Positions 46,914 to 61,437 of a DNA stretch of 64,000 nucleotides are shown one piece after another. How positions within the stretch are numbered: position 1 is the first letter of the stretch; every line of letters starts with the position of its first letter. This DNA comes from Carallia brachiata (taxonomy: Eukaryota; Streptophyta; Magnoliopsida; Malpighiales; Rhizophoraceae), in NCBI GenBank assembly GCA_021464245.1, contig JADCRB010000043.1, positions 6,921,277-6,985,276 on the forward strand. Direction: 5' to 3'. Under the pieces are notes generated by a model. It saw nothing but the letters and a program-made list of their open reading frames with translations, did no database searches and was not told the origin of the DNA. Both the position numbers and the translations under genes were made by a program.

Positions 46914-48840
46914 TCTTTATTTAGTTTGACTTTTAAAACAAATCATTGAATTTTTATTTTTTTTTATAGCCAAATTACAAAAAAGAGCAAAAGTTGGTAA
47001 ACCGAAAATTGTATCTCGGCTCCCACCGAGGCATCGAGAAAACGAAAAATTTTGTATTTTTTTTTAAGATAAAGATTTAGAATACAACTATATATGTTAA
47101 CGCTAAATATTATTTACAGTTTATTTAAAAAAAAAAAAAATAAGACTGCCACGCTACTAAGTTGAGACAGAGTCCCAGTCTTGTATAATAGTTTTCTTAC
47201 CAAAATGCACACAAATTGCCACATTAGTATCATATGTTGATGTGTCCGGCTACTTGGTGTCGCGTAGGCGTCTCAACGGAGAATTTAATATAATGGTCGA
47301 ATTTGACTAAAAAAATGAAAGTTTAAAACCAAATTTAAAAAAAAAAAAGTTTTGGATTGGATTTGAAAAAGGCTAAAAACTTGTTGGTGAAATTGACCTT
47401 TAGGCATGTAAATTAATAAGGATAAGTTTAGTACTGGATAATTAACTATGATTTGGATCTATAAAAGTCAGTCACTAAAAAAATCACTCAAATAAGATCA
47501 GCAACGCTAGTATTAGTCTAAAATTAATACTTTTGTCAGAGGTTAACTGTTGACGTGGCACATGATGTGGACTTTGATGTAACAATGACTAACTCACACT
47601 TAAAAACTAAAAGTTTGAGGGAAAAATCTGAAAAAAGTTTTCAAATATTTTAAGAAAATCTAAAAATAAGTTTAAAAAAAATAATTCCAAAGTGAATAAA
47701 CAATTTGCAATCACAAATTTTTGATTTTGAGTTTCTGTTTTCTTTTTTTTTTTAAAGAAATGAAAAAAATGGAAGTTGAGAGGTTGGGGGAGGAAGATTG
47801 ATGCATTGTTTAGAGGTTAGGATGATGGAGTTAATCACATTGTAGACATGTGGTTCAAGAAGAGGCAATCCTTAGTTGGGGCTAATTCATTCTAGAGATC
47901 CTTGACAACGATGCACTCTATCTCCCCGTGAGCCGCTCAAGTTACCTCCAACAGAGTTTATATTACATGGATTTGAAAGGAATAGAACTTCAAAATTACA
48001 TTGAGCAGTGAGGGAAGCAATAATTGGGGCCTTAGAGCTTCAGAACAAACATGCCGATTAAAGTCTCTCATCAAAGCCCTAGAAACCATATGAAATCGAT
48101 TGTTTTTTTTTTCCTCTTCACCAATTAAGCTTTTACAGTAATTTTCTTTTAAAAATAAAGTATTTTGATTTAAGAATAGCCTTTTGGTTTAAAGTCTAGA
48201 ATCAAAATTTGAATTGGTAATCGTAATTGAATGGAATTAAAAATAAAATAATTAATTTTGTAACATGTTTGGTTCATACTAAAATTGGAATCATATTGCT
48301 TTTGTGGTAGGTCCAGTTGGGAATCAGAATCAGATTCCTTTATAACCTTTTAGTTCATCTAAAAGTTATCAAAATATGCCTAATTTTTTTTATTGAAAAT
48401 GAAATATATCATTTAAATTTTATAAGCATATGATACATCAGATTATGTTAAAAATAATAAATTTTTCATAAAAAATATAATCAAATATATATCACAACTT
48501 ACATGAGATAAAATTTTAGTTGCCTTTTTGTTCCGTTGTGCATATATATAACTTGCGATACAAGCCAGTCCTTTTAATTTACATTGAAAATTTTCAAGTA
48601 AAAATAGAATGAAAATATATAAATACATCATTCACTACTATTTAGAAATATAGAAGTTAACCTTTTTTTTTTATATATAAACTTTGAAAGTCTCAATAGT
48701 CAATAAAACAAATTAAAAGTCACTTAGCGAGAATAATGATCAGAAGACATGTTCAATATATAAACAAAAAAAAAGATGAGATGGGAGCAATGTAAAATGT
48801 TGGTCCCCAAATTACCCGAAAGGGGGTAAATTAGATAATA
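46914..48840. other. Non-coding stretch
   Basis: AT-rich with A-runs. Segments at 46960-47060 and 47200-47300 are somewhat GC-richer, but no coding frame or element end was established. A segment at 47780-48100 looks like degraded coding sequence without a recognisable family. Confidence 0.4.
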
Positions 48841-50480
48841 GAAAAACTCATAGTCAAATTAATAAACTTGAATAAATAAAAATATTCAAACACAATATAA
48901 AAAACAAGTAAATCATATACAAGTAATGATAAACAAACACAAAAGAATAACTAATTTTAGTTGTACGTGTTTGTGAACAAAATTGAGATAAATGATAAGT
49001 GTAATATGTGTGTTGATGACCAATGAAGATGAAAGAGTTTAAAGGATAGAGAGATAAATGCAAGATATTTATAGTGGTTCGGCTTATTCCAAACCTACAT
49101 CCACTCCCCAAGATCATCCTTGGAACTTTCACAATCCACTATTAATCTTCTTCATAGGTAAAGATCAAACCCTCACAACACTTCGGTCACCTGACCAAGA
49201 GCACACTAGCTATTTTCCGAGACCACATAAAGGCCACTTGACCTTTCTCACAATCTCTTGATGGTCACTTAAACTCACTTGCACAAAAGTCCACAACCTT
49301 ACAAAACTTTAGAAAGCTTTCTCACAAAAAGAAAGATTGCTTACTTAACTTTCTTCCTTTCTCTCCTCACTTATGGCTTCACTCTCTCTTACAAAGACTA
49401 CAAAAAACTTGCTTCCCTTTATTTCTTTTTCTAGCACTCAATACACTTACACAATAAAGCTCACATCACATATGCAAAGAATACTTGAGAGAGAATAAAA
49501 GAGAATGAGAGGAATAGAGAGAGATGGATAGAGCATTGGTAAAGTCACCTATTTATAGGTGAAAGAGGGTGTAGGAGCTACTGAAATGCATTAACGAGAG
49601 CTAATTTTACAGGCAATAGATCCCCAAAATCGTAGCTTTGAATGATGATAATTGTCTTGACAGATTTGCCAGCTTTTAAGAAAATTATTCATATCTCTTT
49701 GTATATAGCTCCAAATTATGTGCCAATTCTTGCTTTTGAAAGTAAACATCTAGATATTTCCATCCATGTGCAGATCATTACCTGATTCCACTTCAGCTAG
49801 CCATGAATGCCTTCTACAATTTGATTGATCTCGTTGGACGGGACAGATTGCACACCCTTTAATATTTTGGCAATATCTCCTTCTACAGATATCCAATTTA
49901 CTTGATTCTTGTCAATTTGAAAACTAGACAAGACTATCTTTATATGCATATAAGGCTCAACAGCTAATTCTTTCCCATTTAGTCGCAATCTTTTTTGAAA
50001 TTAGACTGATCCTATTTGCCTTGATAGATTGAACATCTATCAGACGATAACTTCCTCCACAAATATCCGATTGAGCTGATTCTTAAAGATTTGGAAACTA
50101 GACAAAATTATCTTTCCGTCCATATAAAATTCATCATACTATTCATCTCCGGCTGTCCATAATGATCTCTCAAATTAGACTAAACTAATGTATATTGACA
50201 GCTTGTGCTAGTTTCAATTTCTGCCAATAATGTTCTATATAGGAATATCCAATTAATGCAATTCTGGATTATTTGAAAACTGCATTCAATGAGCTTTCTA
50301 ACCATTTATATCTTCCAATATCATATTACTCTATCTGAACGTTCCAGGCTCTAGAAGTTGAGTCATTGTTACTCTTTTAGTCATAACTTACGATACAGAA
50401 CTCCAATGGTCATGATTCTAGTGGCGTTGGAAACTAGACTCCTTTACCTTTCCAATCATGTATGGCTCGTCATTTAATTC
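48840..50480. repeat. Non-coding retroelement-like block with a four-unit degenerate tandem array
   Basis: At 49060-49260 is a tatagtggttcggc...-type stretch often seen in plant repeat DNA. From about 49880, four loose units of 150-175 bp recur (near 49885, 50060, 50235 and 50385), each with an atatccaatt-like word, (g)gaaactaga and a following ccatttata/ccatataa stretch. Similar text occurs in non-coding parts of plant LTR elements. No coding domain is visible. 50481-51180 shows nothing more. Confidence 0.45.
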
Positions 50481-51189
50481 ATCTCTATGTTAACAAACAA
50501 GCCTTTGAAAATTATCTGTATAATATGATACTTGCACTAAATAGAACCAATATTTGTAGTTCTCTTGTGCTTGCATTTCTTCCATTCCAATGTTTGTTTG
50601 ATTAAGAACTTTAACTGAACACTAAAAAACACATTTGTAATTCTCAATGTTTTTTAATCATCAAAACTGAATAATGAAACCTTAGGATCTCAACAGGGAA
50701 GAATAAGCATATAAGCAAATATATACCTTTAACCATTAATATGATTAATTTGTATTGGTAGGAGAATGAAGCCTTTCAACCCATCAAAAAATTTTTAATG
50801 GATTTTGAACACATTCTAATTGATTTGGAGCCTAGAACATAAGATACATTCACAACATTCAAATATCTAAAATTAAAAAACAAAATAAAAATAGGATAAC
50901 CATAGTATTTGCTTTCCTTAGAGTATACACAAACACCCTACAACACAATACACCAGAAGAGAACTTCTGGAACTTCCTTAATAAGGGGAACTAACTTTTG
51001 TTTCCAATAAAAAACATAATATCAGTAGCGAGAATTGATTTCTTACAATAAAAGAAATTTTTTTGTGTAGCTTGGAGTTAGCTCTGTGACGATACCAACT
51101 TTTCAATCGATACTTTTTTTTTTAATACAATAAATCATTGCATTAATAACATTCGAATCCGTATGTAAATCTAACGCAAAGGCAACAAA

Positions 51190-51345
51190 AAAACATGCTC
51201 AAAACAGGAATACAACACAGTTAAATTGGCCAATTGCTGACTTCTTCTAACGAGGATACACACCAAACTGAAACTAAACCTACCTAAAACTAAGATCACA
51301 AATAAATCTAGTCCTGCTAGAAAAAGCTGCTGATGGCAGCATTTA
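51190..51345. repeat. Dispersed repeat, copy 2 (partner at 10405-10600)
   Basis: Same orientation as copy 1, and lacks its extra segment of about 60 bp. Neighbouring frames at 51171-51621 lie on opposite strands and have no domain. 51622-52440 is purine-rich then AT-rich, without recognised features. Confidence 0.55.
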
Positions 51346-52447
51346 CTGCACTTTGGCAAACCTATAATGAAAACCAACCAAGTATGCCCAGCAACAATTT
51401 TCCAAAACACTAAACTATATATTACACTAAAACACAAACAACAAACAAATAGCACCCATCTCAACCAAACACAAAAGGACCATTCCCAACCTAATCCGAC
51501 AGAGACAGAGGTGGTTAATGGAGGCGTCAACAGCGTAGGCAGCAGAAGTAGTGGCATACAGTGGAGGAAGCCAGATTTAGTACCAAAAGAGGTAGAAAAG
51601 CCATGGGTGACTCATATATAACTGGATTTAAAAAAATTAAAGCACCAAACTAAATTAGAATGAAATGAGGGGACTGTTGGAGAAAAGAAAAGAAATAGAG
51701 AATGAAAGGGAATAAGGAAATAGAGAGGAATAGAGGAAAAAGATGAGGAACATAAAAGAGTAAGAAGGGGAGGGTAAGGGAAGGGGAGCAAGCGAGCTAG
51801 AGAAAGAGAGCTGAAGAGATAAAACTAGATAATTCTGTCAACAAAATGGCTTCTTTACAATCAACACTCATTACATAATTCTAAAGGGAGTAAAAAACGA
51901 CTTATTCTAAAGTGTGCTTCATCTAGTTCTCTTTTTTACGAGTATTAAATAAACTTCATTAGAAAAATATTTTGTAGTAAAACAAAATAATAAAATGACC
52001 AAGCAATTACAACTAACTTGAAAGCCTTCACATGTGTGTGCTCCTCTGTTATATTTATAGGCTTCAGCAAAATGCATGACTCACAAACATAAATTAAAAT
52101 TATTGCTTAAATTAGAGAGATGGTTGTCTATCTCTAAACTTCTTAACTTTAAGTATTTGAGCTAGTTTATTGTTTCTCACTCCTTTATCTTTGCAACCGA
52201 CTTTCTCATCACTCAAATGAAAGAATAAAATACACAACAATGTTGGAATTAGTACTCTTGAAGAACTTGCAAGCTGATTAGCTTCTATGCCTAGCTTTGG
52301 CTCTTCTCATATACAACAATTACTATTATATTTATTGACTTCTCACAAAATAATTGTGATCCAGTAGAATTACTCGTATATTTATAATCACCTGAACTGA
52401 GGAGATTGATTTCGATTAAAATATATAAAAACTATCAAGATATATTT

Positions 52448-53105
52448 GATAGAAGGTCTATTAAAAATTGACAATTGAATCTGATACTCCTGTAAAGACT
52501 ATATATATAATCATAATATAATTAAATAAGAATTCAAAGTAATCAATTTAACAACAATCTCTATGTAAAAAGTATAAAAACAATGATGATTATCTACCTG
52601 ACGAGAAATCTATTAAAAATTGACAATTAAATCTAATATTCTTATAAAGACTATATAGACAATCATAATATAACTGAATAAGGATTCAAAGGTAATCAAT
52701 TTGACAACAACCTCCATTTAAAAAGTACAAAAAAAATGATGATTAGTTATTCATAAAACATTTGATAGAAAGTAATAAGAATTTGATATAAAGTAAAAGA
52801 GTAAAAAGTTTTAATAATTGTAGTCCAAAAACATCAGTGAAACATCAATGCTTCGTTGACAATAGACAATATAGTAATATATGATAATAATATAAAAATG
52901 TTTAGGCATCTCCGTAATTCTTTATTATAAAAAAGTTTATAGTAATTCCATATTATAAGGAAATTAATGATTATCTATTTGATGAAAATTCTATTAAAAA
53001 TTAACAATTGAATTTAATACTTCTATAAAAACTATATGTATAATCATAATATAATTAAATAATCATAAAGATTCAAAGTAATCAATATGCCAATAATCTC
53101 TATCT
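52448..53105. repeat. Three-copy tandem repeat, unit about 150 bp
   Basis: Copies at about 52448-52602, 52603-52752 and 52981-53105 share tctattaaaaattgacaatt, aaagactatata, aatcataatata and attcaaagtaatcaat. The third copy is separated by about 230 bp of other sequence. Probably part of a larger non-coding repeat. Confidence 0.75.
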
Positions 53106-53699
53106 TATGTGTCTAGCCTAAGTTCTCTGTGTGACCTCTCACTATTTAGTATCTAACTGAGATCTCACATTTAGCTTTCAACATATTGTATAGAAAATGG
53201 GATTTAATACCCATTTTTGTCGATCAAAGCCTCATCTTCATCTTCTCAAGGTGACTATTTTCTTATATATGTTTACTCACATGATTGTCTCATATCTACA
53301 CGCTCTCTAAGCATTATAGATGATTGTCCATGTGAGTTGATCAATCTAAACCTGTTTGACATACATTTTCTTTTCTTACCTACACTTACACTAGGATTGA
53401 TTTCAAATCAATCTTATATAACTCTATTGGAATGACACAATGAGAAGAAACATTCTTCTTATTATCTCACATTATCACATCATTTTATACGTTATTTTGT
53501 CACACAGATAAAGATGTGTAACTGACTTTAATTTCTTTTATTAGCAATTAGGTTTGTTATTATCCATCAGCATATCTCACAAAGTTATATTCATTTGTGA
53601 CATAAAGTATTCAATAAAGTTGTACTTGGTGTCAACAAGTTAGTTCTATAACTATATTTGGGAGCTCTATTGTATATTACAGTCATTAAACTATTACAA

Positions 53700-56500
53700 T
53701 GTACAGTGACCTTTCTCAATTAGTCACTAATATTCCATATGATTTAGAAATCTTTTAAAACCAAATGACTACTTGTATTGTATTTAGGTAAGCCATAAAA
53801 TCAGTGCTCATGACCAAATAGGCTCCACAGGGTTGCTTCGGGCTGCCATGAGAAATCGTGTCATCACTTAACAAGAACATACACCCTGATATTGATATAC
53901 ATTTATCAATATTTTACTATTAGTTGTCATTTAAATTACCGTCTGAGTGTTAAATCATTCACTTGATAATAGTAAGGATATCTTGCAATGCTCTTAAAAT
54001 ATCAAGGCTCCATACAATTTGCCAATGAGTTTCACTCGAATTCGATTGGTAACACTATACCAGTTTTGAGGCACAATGCATATTTAGTCGAGTCCACATC
54101 ATAGTGTACATCAAACTACCCATAGTATTAGCATATAATGTGTTTCATGTCTTTTACTTCTTACGTTGGACACTTGTTAAAGTTAAAACTTTTATCACCA
54201 TCTACGAGATAGAATTACAAACACACTCTTAAATCTCTTGACATATATAAAATAATCCTTATTAACCATTACAATACCAAAAGAAACTACCGTATGATAG
54301 AAACTCTAAAAATCATTGCCTAGAAAATTGTTTTTGATTACTAAGTGATCTTTATGATTCGTATTCTTTGTGCTCAAGGTCCTAACAATAAAATCTAATG
54401 CTTGTTCCACTTAGATTTTTATATCAAGCTCCCCATCAGGAAAAAATGCTTTAAAGTCGGGATAATATCATTTTTAGTCCTAAACCTTTTAACTTTTCCA
54501 ATTGTGACTTATACCTTTTAAATCTTTTATAATCAAGTCATTTTCGTTAACGACAGTCGGTCAAACCGTTTAAACTAAAGTTTGACAAAAAAAAGTCAAT
54601 CAATGAAGTCCTTAACATTCTAACTTTTTTCAATGAAGTCCTAAACATTCTAAACTTTTTCAATCAAGTTCTAAATGTTCCAAAATTTATTACTTGATTG
54701 AAAAAAAGTTGGAATATTGAGGAGGTGATTAATTCACTTTCTTTTGGTTGAAGTATACTTTAAACAGTTTAACTAATGATCATTAATAAAAGGACTCGAT
54801 TGTAAAATAATTAAAAAGTATATGACTTAATTAAAAAAGTTAAAAGGTTTATGATTCAATTATAAAAATTCATAAAAGTTTAAGACTAAAAACGGTGTTA
54901 TCCCCTTTAATGTCCATCTAGTGTAATCATAAACTCACAATAGCTATTACAACTAAAAATTAAGTGAATTAAAATAAAACTTCTACTGTGAGTATGATTC
55001 TTCATAGTCTATATCCTCTCACTAGATATAGTCTTTCACTACTGAACGAGACTAATACCTTTTTATTAATCCATATAGCTTATGCACATCTTTTAGAACT
55101 TGCTTGTTCCCAACAATTTAGCAACCTTGAGGTAAACCAACCAAGTCCTAAACATGGTGAGATTGTATGGATTTTATTTCTTCTTCTATTGCTTGTATCC
55201 ATTATTTCTTCATTGGACATGACAGAGTGTCAACTAATATTTGGGTTCTTCTTTATAAGGAGTAATCATAAAAACTATCCCAAAACTCAAAATGTTAACA
55301 AGAGATATAATTATAATTACTTTTGCGTTGTATAGGCTTTTATAATACTTATGCAACTTATGGTACAATATTCCCACTAAAAATGAGAGCTTGAGGCACT
55401 TTTTCATTTTGCTCTATCAAATGATCTAATACGTTACTATTATATAAATCTCTCTTCTCAAAAGACGAAAGAACCTTATTGTATCACCCATACTAAGAAA
55501 ATTCATTTACTAAGAATGTGACATCACGTGATTCTAATCGTTAAATACTTCAATCAACTTACTCACCAATGAACACATCCCTTTTAAGTGTGCATGCTAT
55601 TTTATAGAAACATATATGTATACCCAACTTCTTTTGTCAATCGACATGAAATGGATCAATAACGTAAGTCGTCAATCCCAAGGTTTTGAATTATTCAGGT
55701 CGAGCTTTCGACCTCACCACAACTCATATTGTGCGGAAGTAATGAATGTAAAGGGCATATGGTTAACTATATAGATGACGCTAAATGAAACATCACCCTA
55801 ATAATTTATTGAGAGCTTTGTTCTTGTCATCATATATCTAATCATCTTCAATAGAATCATATTTTTCTTCCTTGCAACACCATTTTGTTGTAGAGTGTAG
55901 AGATGATTAATAGTTAACAATATCTTCTTTATTATACAACTCTTAAACTATCTTTCAAAGATTTGCATTCATGGTCTATTATTAGCATTTGATTCTTTTA
56001 ACAATTGATACTCTACCACACTTGAATCTTTTTAAAGTAATTAAATGTTTTAGATTTATGGGAGATCAAATAAACACGGCAATAATGTATATAATCATCC
56101 ACAAAAGTAATAAAATATAAGACTTCATGTCTCATTCTCATATTTATTGGATCACATATGTCAAAATGGACTAGTTGCAATGAAATTTATCTATAAAAGC
56201 CTTAGCAAATAGTTTTCAAGTTGTTTTTCTTGCAAAAACTGCTAGCTTATAGGTGCTTCTTTTTTGGCAAGTAACCCCATAATGTTATTTATAGTTAATC
56301 CTTTTAACATAACAAACATTTGCATTTATAATCTTGTTGTTACAAGATGTAATTGGGAAAAAAAAAATACTCATCATGGATGTTCAACACTTCATAGTGA
56401 ACATTCAATCATAAACTGTCTAACAAATCTCCAAAATACAAGAAGTATCATTATAAATATTACAATGCAATCTTCAAAAAATAATTATATATCATAAACA
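53700..56500 (-). mobile_element. Second decayed Ty1-copia element, minus strand
   Basis: On the minus strand, the integrase core is readable at about 56200-55830 (LVHFDICDPINMR, YFITFVDDYI, QQNGVARKKN). The reverse transcriptase start is at about 55200-55110 (IQAIEEEIKSI), then the MDIKAFF..GELDI block spans the inserted MITE (about 54925-54420). The late part (GSLMYTMMWTR, about 54120-54080) is followed by RNase H-proximal sequence. The segment with YVDD was not found, implying an internal deletion. Stops and shifts are everywhere. Gag and LTRs were not identified; 56500-57500 may hold degraded remains. Confidence 0.7.
54459..54904. mobile_element. Mutator-like MITE nested in the copia element
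   Basis: A 446-bp element with ends GGGATAATATCATTTTTAG and (reverse complement) GGGATAACACCGTTTTTAG, continuing into long inverted arms. It is flanked by near-identical 10-bp duplications CTTTAAAGTC (54449-54458) and CTTTAATGTC (54905-54914). Nine- to ten-base duplications fit Mutator-like elements. It interrupts the copia reverse transcriptase between KA and FF of the MDIKAFF block, so it arrived after the copia. No coding capacity. Confidence 0.85.
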
Positions 56501-57499
56501 TAGAAGAATGAAAACAAGAAATACATAGAAAAAACATCATAAAGTGTTAACGTTCGACTACTTCTCAATACTAAATTTCAAGTATTAACTTCTTTGATTT
56601 CTACTCACAAATGGTTCCTTACGCACACTTTCTTTGAAGTAACTTTAACTCAATGAAACCTCACATATGCTTCTCAATATTTTGCTCAATGTTCAACTAC
56701 TCAGGTATATAATCCATATAGGATTTAATTTGAGAAATGAATTCAATTGGAGACATACGCTATACTATGAGAAACAAACTTAAAGGATTTAATTTCTGCA
56801 TCAATGCATTCATGAGTGGAAAAGAATAAATTTTGCTATTATTGTAGCACTTTAGTTCACATCAGTAGCAATAGTCAATTTAGCTCTTCTGTTATGTTAG
56901 CTCATTCCCTTTTCCTTTCAACAATGCATGTAATGTCATTTTATTTTGAACTGAAAATAGTCTTTGAACCAATCTCAACTTCAACTATATTTCTTATCTA
57001 GGTTGCTCATCTTTAGGCTTTTTTTTTTTAACTCAATGGGCGCGAGATATTTTTAAAGGTTTTACTTATTTTATTCATTTACTTTAATGTGCTTCTAATT
57101 TAAAGGAATTATACGAATATCAGTTGATTCACTACACATTTGTAAAGAGCATGATCAACAACTTTGGCTTTTATCAACTCTTTTGAGTGCAATAAATTAG
57201 ATCGCACAATATGGTATTTTCTCATATTATATGACTTTTTCTTAGAAAAAAAATCAATGTTAATCTTGAGCTCTCTCAACCTAATAGTTGAGATTCCATA
57301 ACTTGTTTTTTTAAAGCCAATCACATCTCTTGAGAAGTGTCATTAATCTCTTAGATAAATTCATTCTTATATTTTCAAGTTGTGTAAATTACACTTCATT
57401 AGTTGGAAGTCATTTAAAATTAATGGTCTCACTTTTATTGAGTTGAGATACTCTTCCCAATAACCGAGTTATCGAAAGTTCAAAATGTTCACAATCATA

Positions 57500-58813
57500 T
57501 TCTGTCATATTAACATTTGGCTATATTAATTTATTTCAAATTGTGAAAAATTTCTAAAATGAAGATTTATTGAATCTTACCCAACAAGAGAATTCCCACT
57601 CACAATAGACCCATTTTTAAAATTTCATGTTATGCATGCTACACATATAAAAACTATTCTACATAATAAATACACATATTAATGTGATAATTATGAAAAA
57701 AAAATTGCAAACAACAAATAATTACATGCATAATATTGAACATGTAATAACATAAGCAATCAAAAGCATTTATTATTGATGTTATTTAAAAGAAATATAA
57801 AATTAATACTTCATAAAGTTTACACAAGCACACATATAATGTCTCAAGATTGACTTCAAAAATGACTCATGTTGAAAACTCATAAACTATAATAGCGTCT
57901 CAAACTTGGTAAGAACTCACATGCCTTGCATATTTTGAGACTCAGAGTTAACAAGTATTTTGTATACTAATGTATTAATTATGATGCTTCTATACATCTC
58001 TAACCACAGTTTAATAGTTTAAAGAATTACCCAAGTATCATTCGCATTATTTCCTCTCATTAACTGTGTACTCATTTTTTTTTTTTTGTGTTAATTAGTG
58101 AACATTTGATTTTAAACAAGTTCCAACATTTACAAATTGAACTCCCTTCATATTTTTGAAATTATTGAAAAATACTTTATTTCAAAAATTAAGCTCTCTC
58201 GTAGTCTTCAATTTTTCTTATTTAATGCATTCAATTTTAATCATTATAGCCAAACGTTTTTAAAGACCATAACAAAATATTAAAAGAAACAAAATAAAAG
58301 AAAGTAATTTTTCATAATCTCAAACAATATGATTTTATGATAAGCTCTCATAGAGTATAAAATTAGAAAAAAGATTGGTGCAAATCTTATATATTACAGA
58401 TATTTCTACTATTTATTATGAATTTTTAAAGATATAATCCATTTTTAGAAAAAATTAGAAACAAGTACCACGTAGCGCAGCTTAATTCGTTGGCTATCGT
58501 TCTCTTGGCCAGTGTCAACACCTCATTTGTTGGACAAATTTATTGAGTGAGAAGTTTGTATATTAGCTTAGACAAGTGTTGCAGTATTATAGGCCTTAGA
58601 CTTCATCAAGTCATCTCATCTGCCACATGTTATGCATTTGTTGGTGGACTCATAAAGCAAGTGTATTATCTTCCACACAAAATCAACTAGCAACGACTCT
58701 TCCTCCACTCACCGATGCCAGAGAGTGCACATCACTCACCGACTTTCATTGATCAGACGACGTCGAAATTTGACCAACTACCATACTTTAATGTCTTGAG
58801 TTCATCTGTCAAC
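57500..58813. other. AT-rich non-coding stretch
   Basis: No coding frame, RNA gene or element end recognised. A locally GC-richer segment at 58470-58800 also lacks a usable frame. Confidence 0.45.
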
Positions 58814-58816
58814 TTA

Positions 58817-60712
58817 AGGCCATTTGGATACACTGTCAATTTTTTGTTATTAATTTTTGTTGTCTAATATTTTGTTTTTACTGTTTGTTATATTTTACTA
58901 TTATTTGTTATCCACTACTGATTTTTAATAATAATTATTATTTTTTATTCTGAATAATATCTTTTCAAACACTATTATTATGTTAATTTGTTAACAATAG
59001 AGATAATGAAGAACAATTTTATTAAGACACAAAAGGCTACAGAAAATAGTCCAATAACTCCAAATAGCAATAAGCAACAACATCGAGTATAACTCGTGTA
59101 TGAGATGTGCCATTGAAGTCATATGAAATCAAGCAAATAGACCCTGCCAAATCTCAGTAACCTCAACTTGTTGGCTCAATAAGCCCTTACATTTTAGCCC
59201 CCAACTTGCATTAATACTGCAAAATAGCACTCAAAATACAACAACTATATCTTCTACTTTGCCTTATAAACCAATAGCGCACAAGAAACTTTCCTTGCAA
59301 TAAAAAAATGTCAAAAAATATTTGCAAGGCAATGGAGCAACATTATCAAAATTACTCCAACTCAAAGATAATGACATAAGTTGCCAGATCCCTTAAAGAA
59401 ATAGCTACTATAAATCAACTAAAATTCATTATCTTAGCAAGAAAAATAAGTCTAGAAACTAGGGACTTCAATGCCAGAGCTGCAAGTTTCCACTACTTTT
59501 CTTCATCTTAGAACCAAAGATACCCCAGCTGTATTTCCCAAAGTTACATCACTCTTTTCACGAAAGTGCTATCGATTTTTTAGCACCACATATTGATAAG
59601 TAGCCTCCCATTTAGATAACAATGTGATCCACTACGCAATTATAAAGCTAGTATACAACAGGCCGCCACTGAAAGAAACTATCTATTATTCCCATAGTTA
59701 TTTAGCAAAAAACCACAAAAGAACCACAACAAAACTTTCATCTAAGGACTGAGTAAGAGCAAAGACAACAATAATAGCAATGAAAAGAAATAAATCCAAA
59801 CCCACCACATTCTTATCCAAGTCGTGAGATTATTTTTCTTGGTTGTCTATAATTTAATTAAAATGTTCGTGACTTTATTGACTCTATGGAAATCTGTAAA
59901 GCCTAGAGATGCAAATGCGGTATAACTACATCTTCTTGTTCTTGTTGAACTGCTACATCATGACATCTTCATCTTCTTGTTGACCCATTTCATCTTGAAC
60001 TAACAGCTAGATATAGCAAGCAAAAAGTTCTGACCCTCTTCAAATCTTTCCTTGATTCAAGTTAGTAACCAAGGCACCAATCAACCCAACCAAGCTATAT
60101 CTCTAAGTTCCAAACACCCAAAAAGATCAAAATTGACCTCAGGCTAATCAATGAATGAAATTCATTATTGTAGTATAGACATAGAGAGGGCAAAATAGGA
60201 AGATACCGAATAGTGTTAAGCATAGAGTCGTCGTTGCTGATGTTGCAGCTCCAGATTCTTCACTTTAAAGCTACAAATCTGAAGAAAGTATTTTCCTTGG
60301 CACTAGACCTATTTGTCTTCCTCAACTGCAAGCTGGAAAAAAAAAAAAAAAGGAGTGGCGACGGCGTATGACAGCAGCAGTGGTGTAGGAATAAAGGAGA
60401 AGAAAAAAGCCACGAAACCACCCATGTTGAAACAAAAGAGCGATAGTGGTTTGAAGCAGCAAAGTATTGCTGGGCTGTGGTGTATCAGAAGAAGAAAAAG
60501 ATGAATACCTAACAGGTTCAAAACAAAACAAGAATGACTAAAACCATGAAAACGTCATTTTGATGTTTTCCATGTTTCATTGCCACAGCTAAAAAATGCT
60601 TTTATATTTTAAGAAAAAAACAGCAACAAGCAACATTTGCCAAACACCTTTTTTTGTTGTCCTCAAAAAATACAACAGAAAACACAAAACCCCAACCAAT
60701 CCAAACAGGTTC
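58817..60712. mobile_element. Possible Harbinger-like element
   Basis: The left end AGGCCATTTGGATAC and right end (reverse complement GAACCTGTTTGGATTGG) share a GTTTGGAT-like core. Each is bordered by TTA (58814-58816 and 60713-60715), the three-base target typical of PIF/Harbinger. Sub-terminal TTTTTTGTTGT/ttgtatttttt words also pair. The inverted repeats are weak, so this is tentative. The interior has no transposase. Frames near 60300-60530 are repeats of Lys or Phe around an A-run. Confidence 0.35.
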
Positions 60713-60715
60713 TTA

Positions 60716-61437
60716 GTTTTTCGAAACACAACATGAAAATTGAGGTTTACATAACCAAATTAGAACGCAAGACTGGGATAGAAAAATTCATTGTTCATCT
60801 TCTTCCTCAAAAAAGAACACGTCAAAAGCAAAAATCATTATATTCATACTCATATTGATATTCATTATTTAAATGATTTCATGAGCACCATTTTAAGGAA
60901 CTGTCTAGACTTAATATCTTGCCATAAGTTTATCACTAACCATATTTTGAAATTTCTTTAAGACTTTTTTTTAATTCACTCTGCAAGATGTTTAAGATCA
61001 AAAATGTTGATGAAGAAATTGAAAAGCAAACAAACCTAAAAAGAAATAAATCTGAAAGGAAATCTTCAAGTCTAAGCATAAAAAAAGGTCGTGTAGCACC
61101 TCTTGTTGGGATAAAAGCTACAAAAACAACGAAGCAGACACAAAATTATGATACCATAATAGAATACTTAAACTTTATGCACAAATATTTGTATGTATAT
61201 AGGAGAACCGTGAATGTTTAGTTTAAGATTGCTAATCTTGATTAGAGTATCAAACCATGACAACGTTGATTAGATTGGAAAAGTTGTAGTTGAATAAAAT
61301 TAAAATTGAGTGGTAAATTCATCTAGAACTTTTATTATTAAAACAAAATATTTTAATTGTATAAAAATACGTAAAAACCTATTTTTGATAGATACCTAGA
61401 GGAAGAGAGATAGGATGAAGTTGAGAAGGTAAGAGAG
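60716..61437. other. AT-rich non-coding stretch
   Basis: Lys-rich open frames at 60637-60858 and 60988-61221 have no recognisable domain and match the base composition. Confidence 0.4.
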
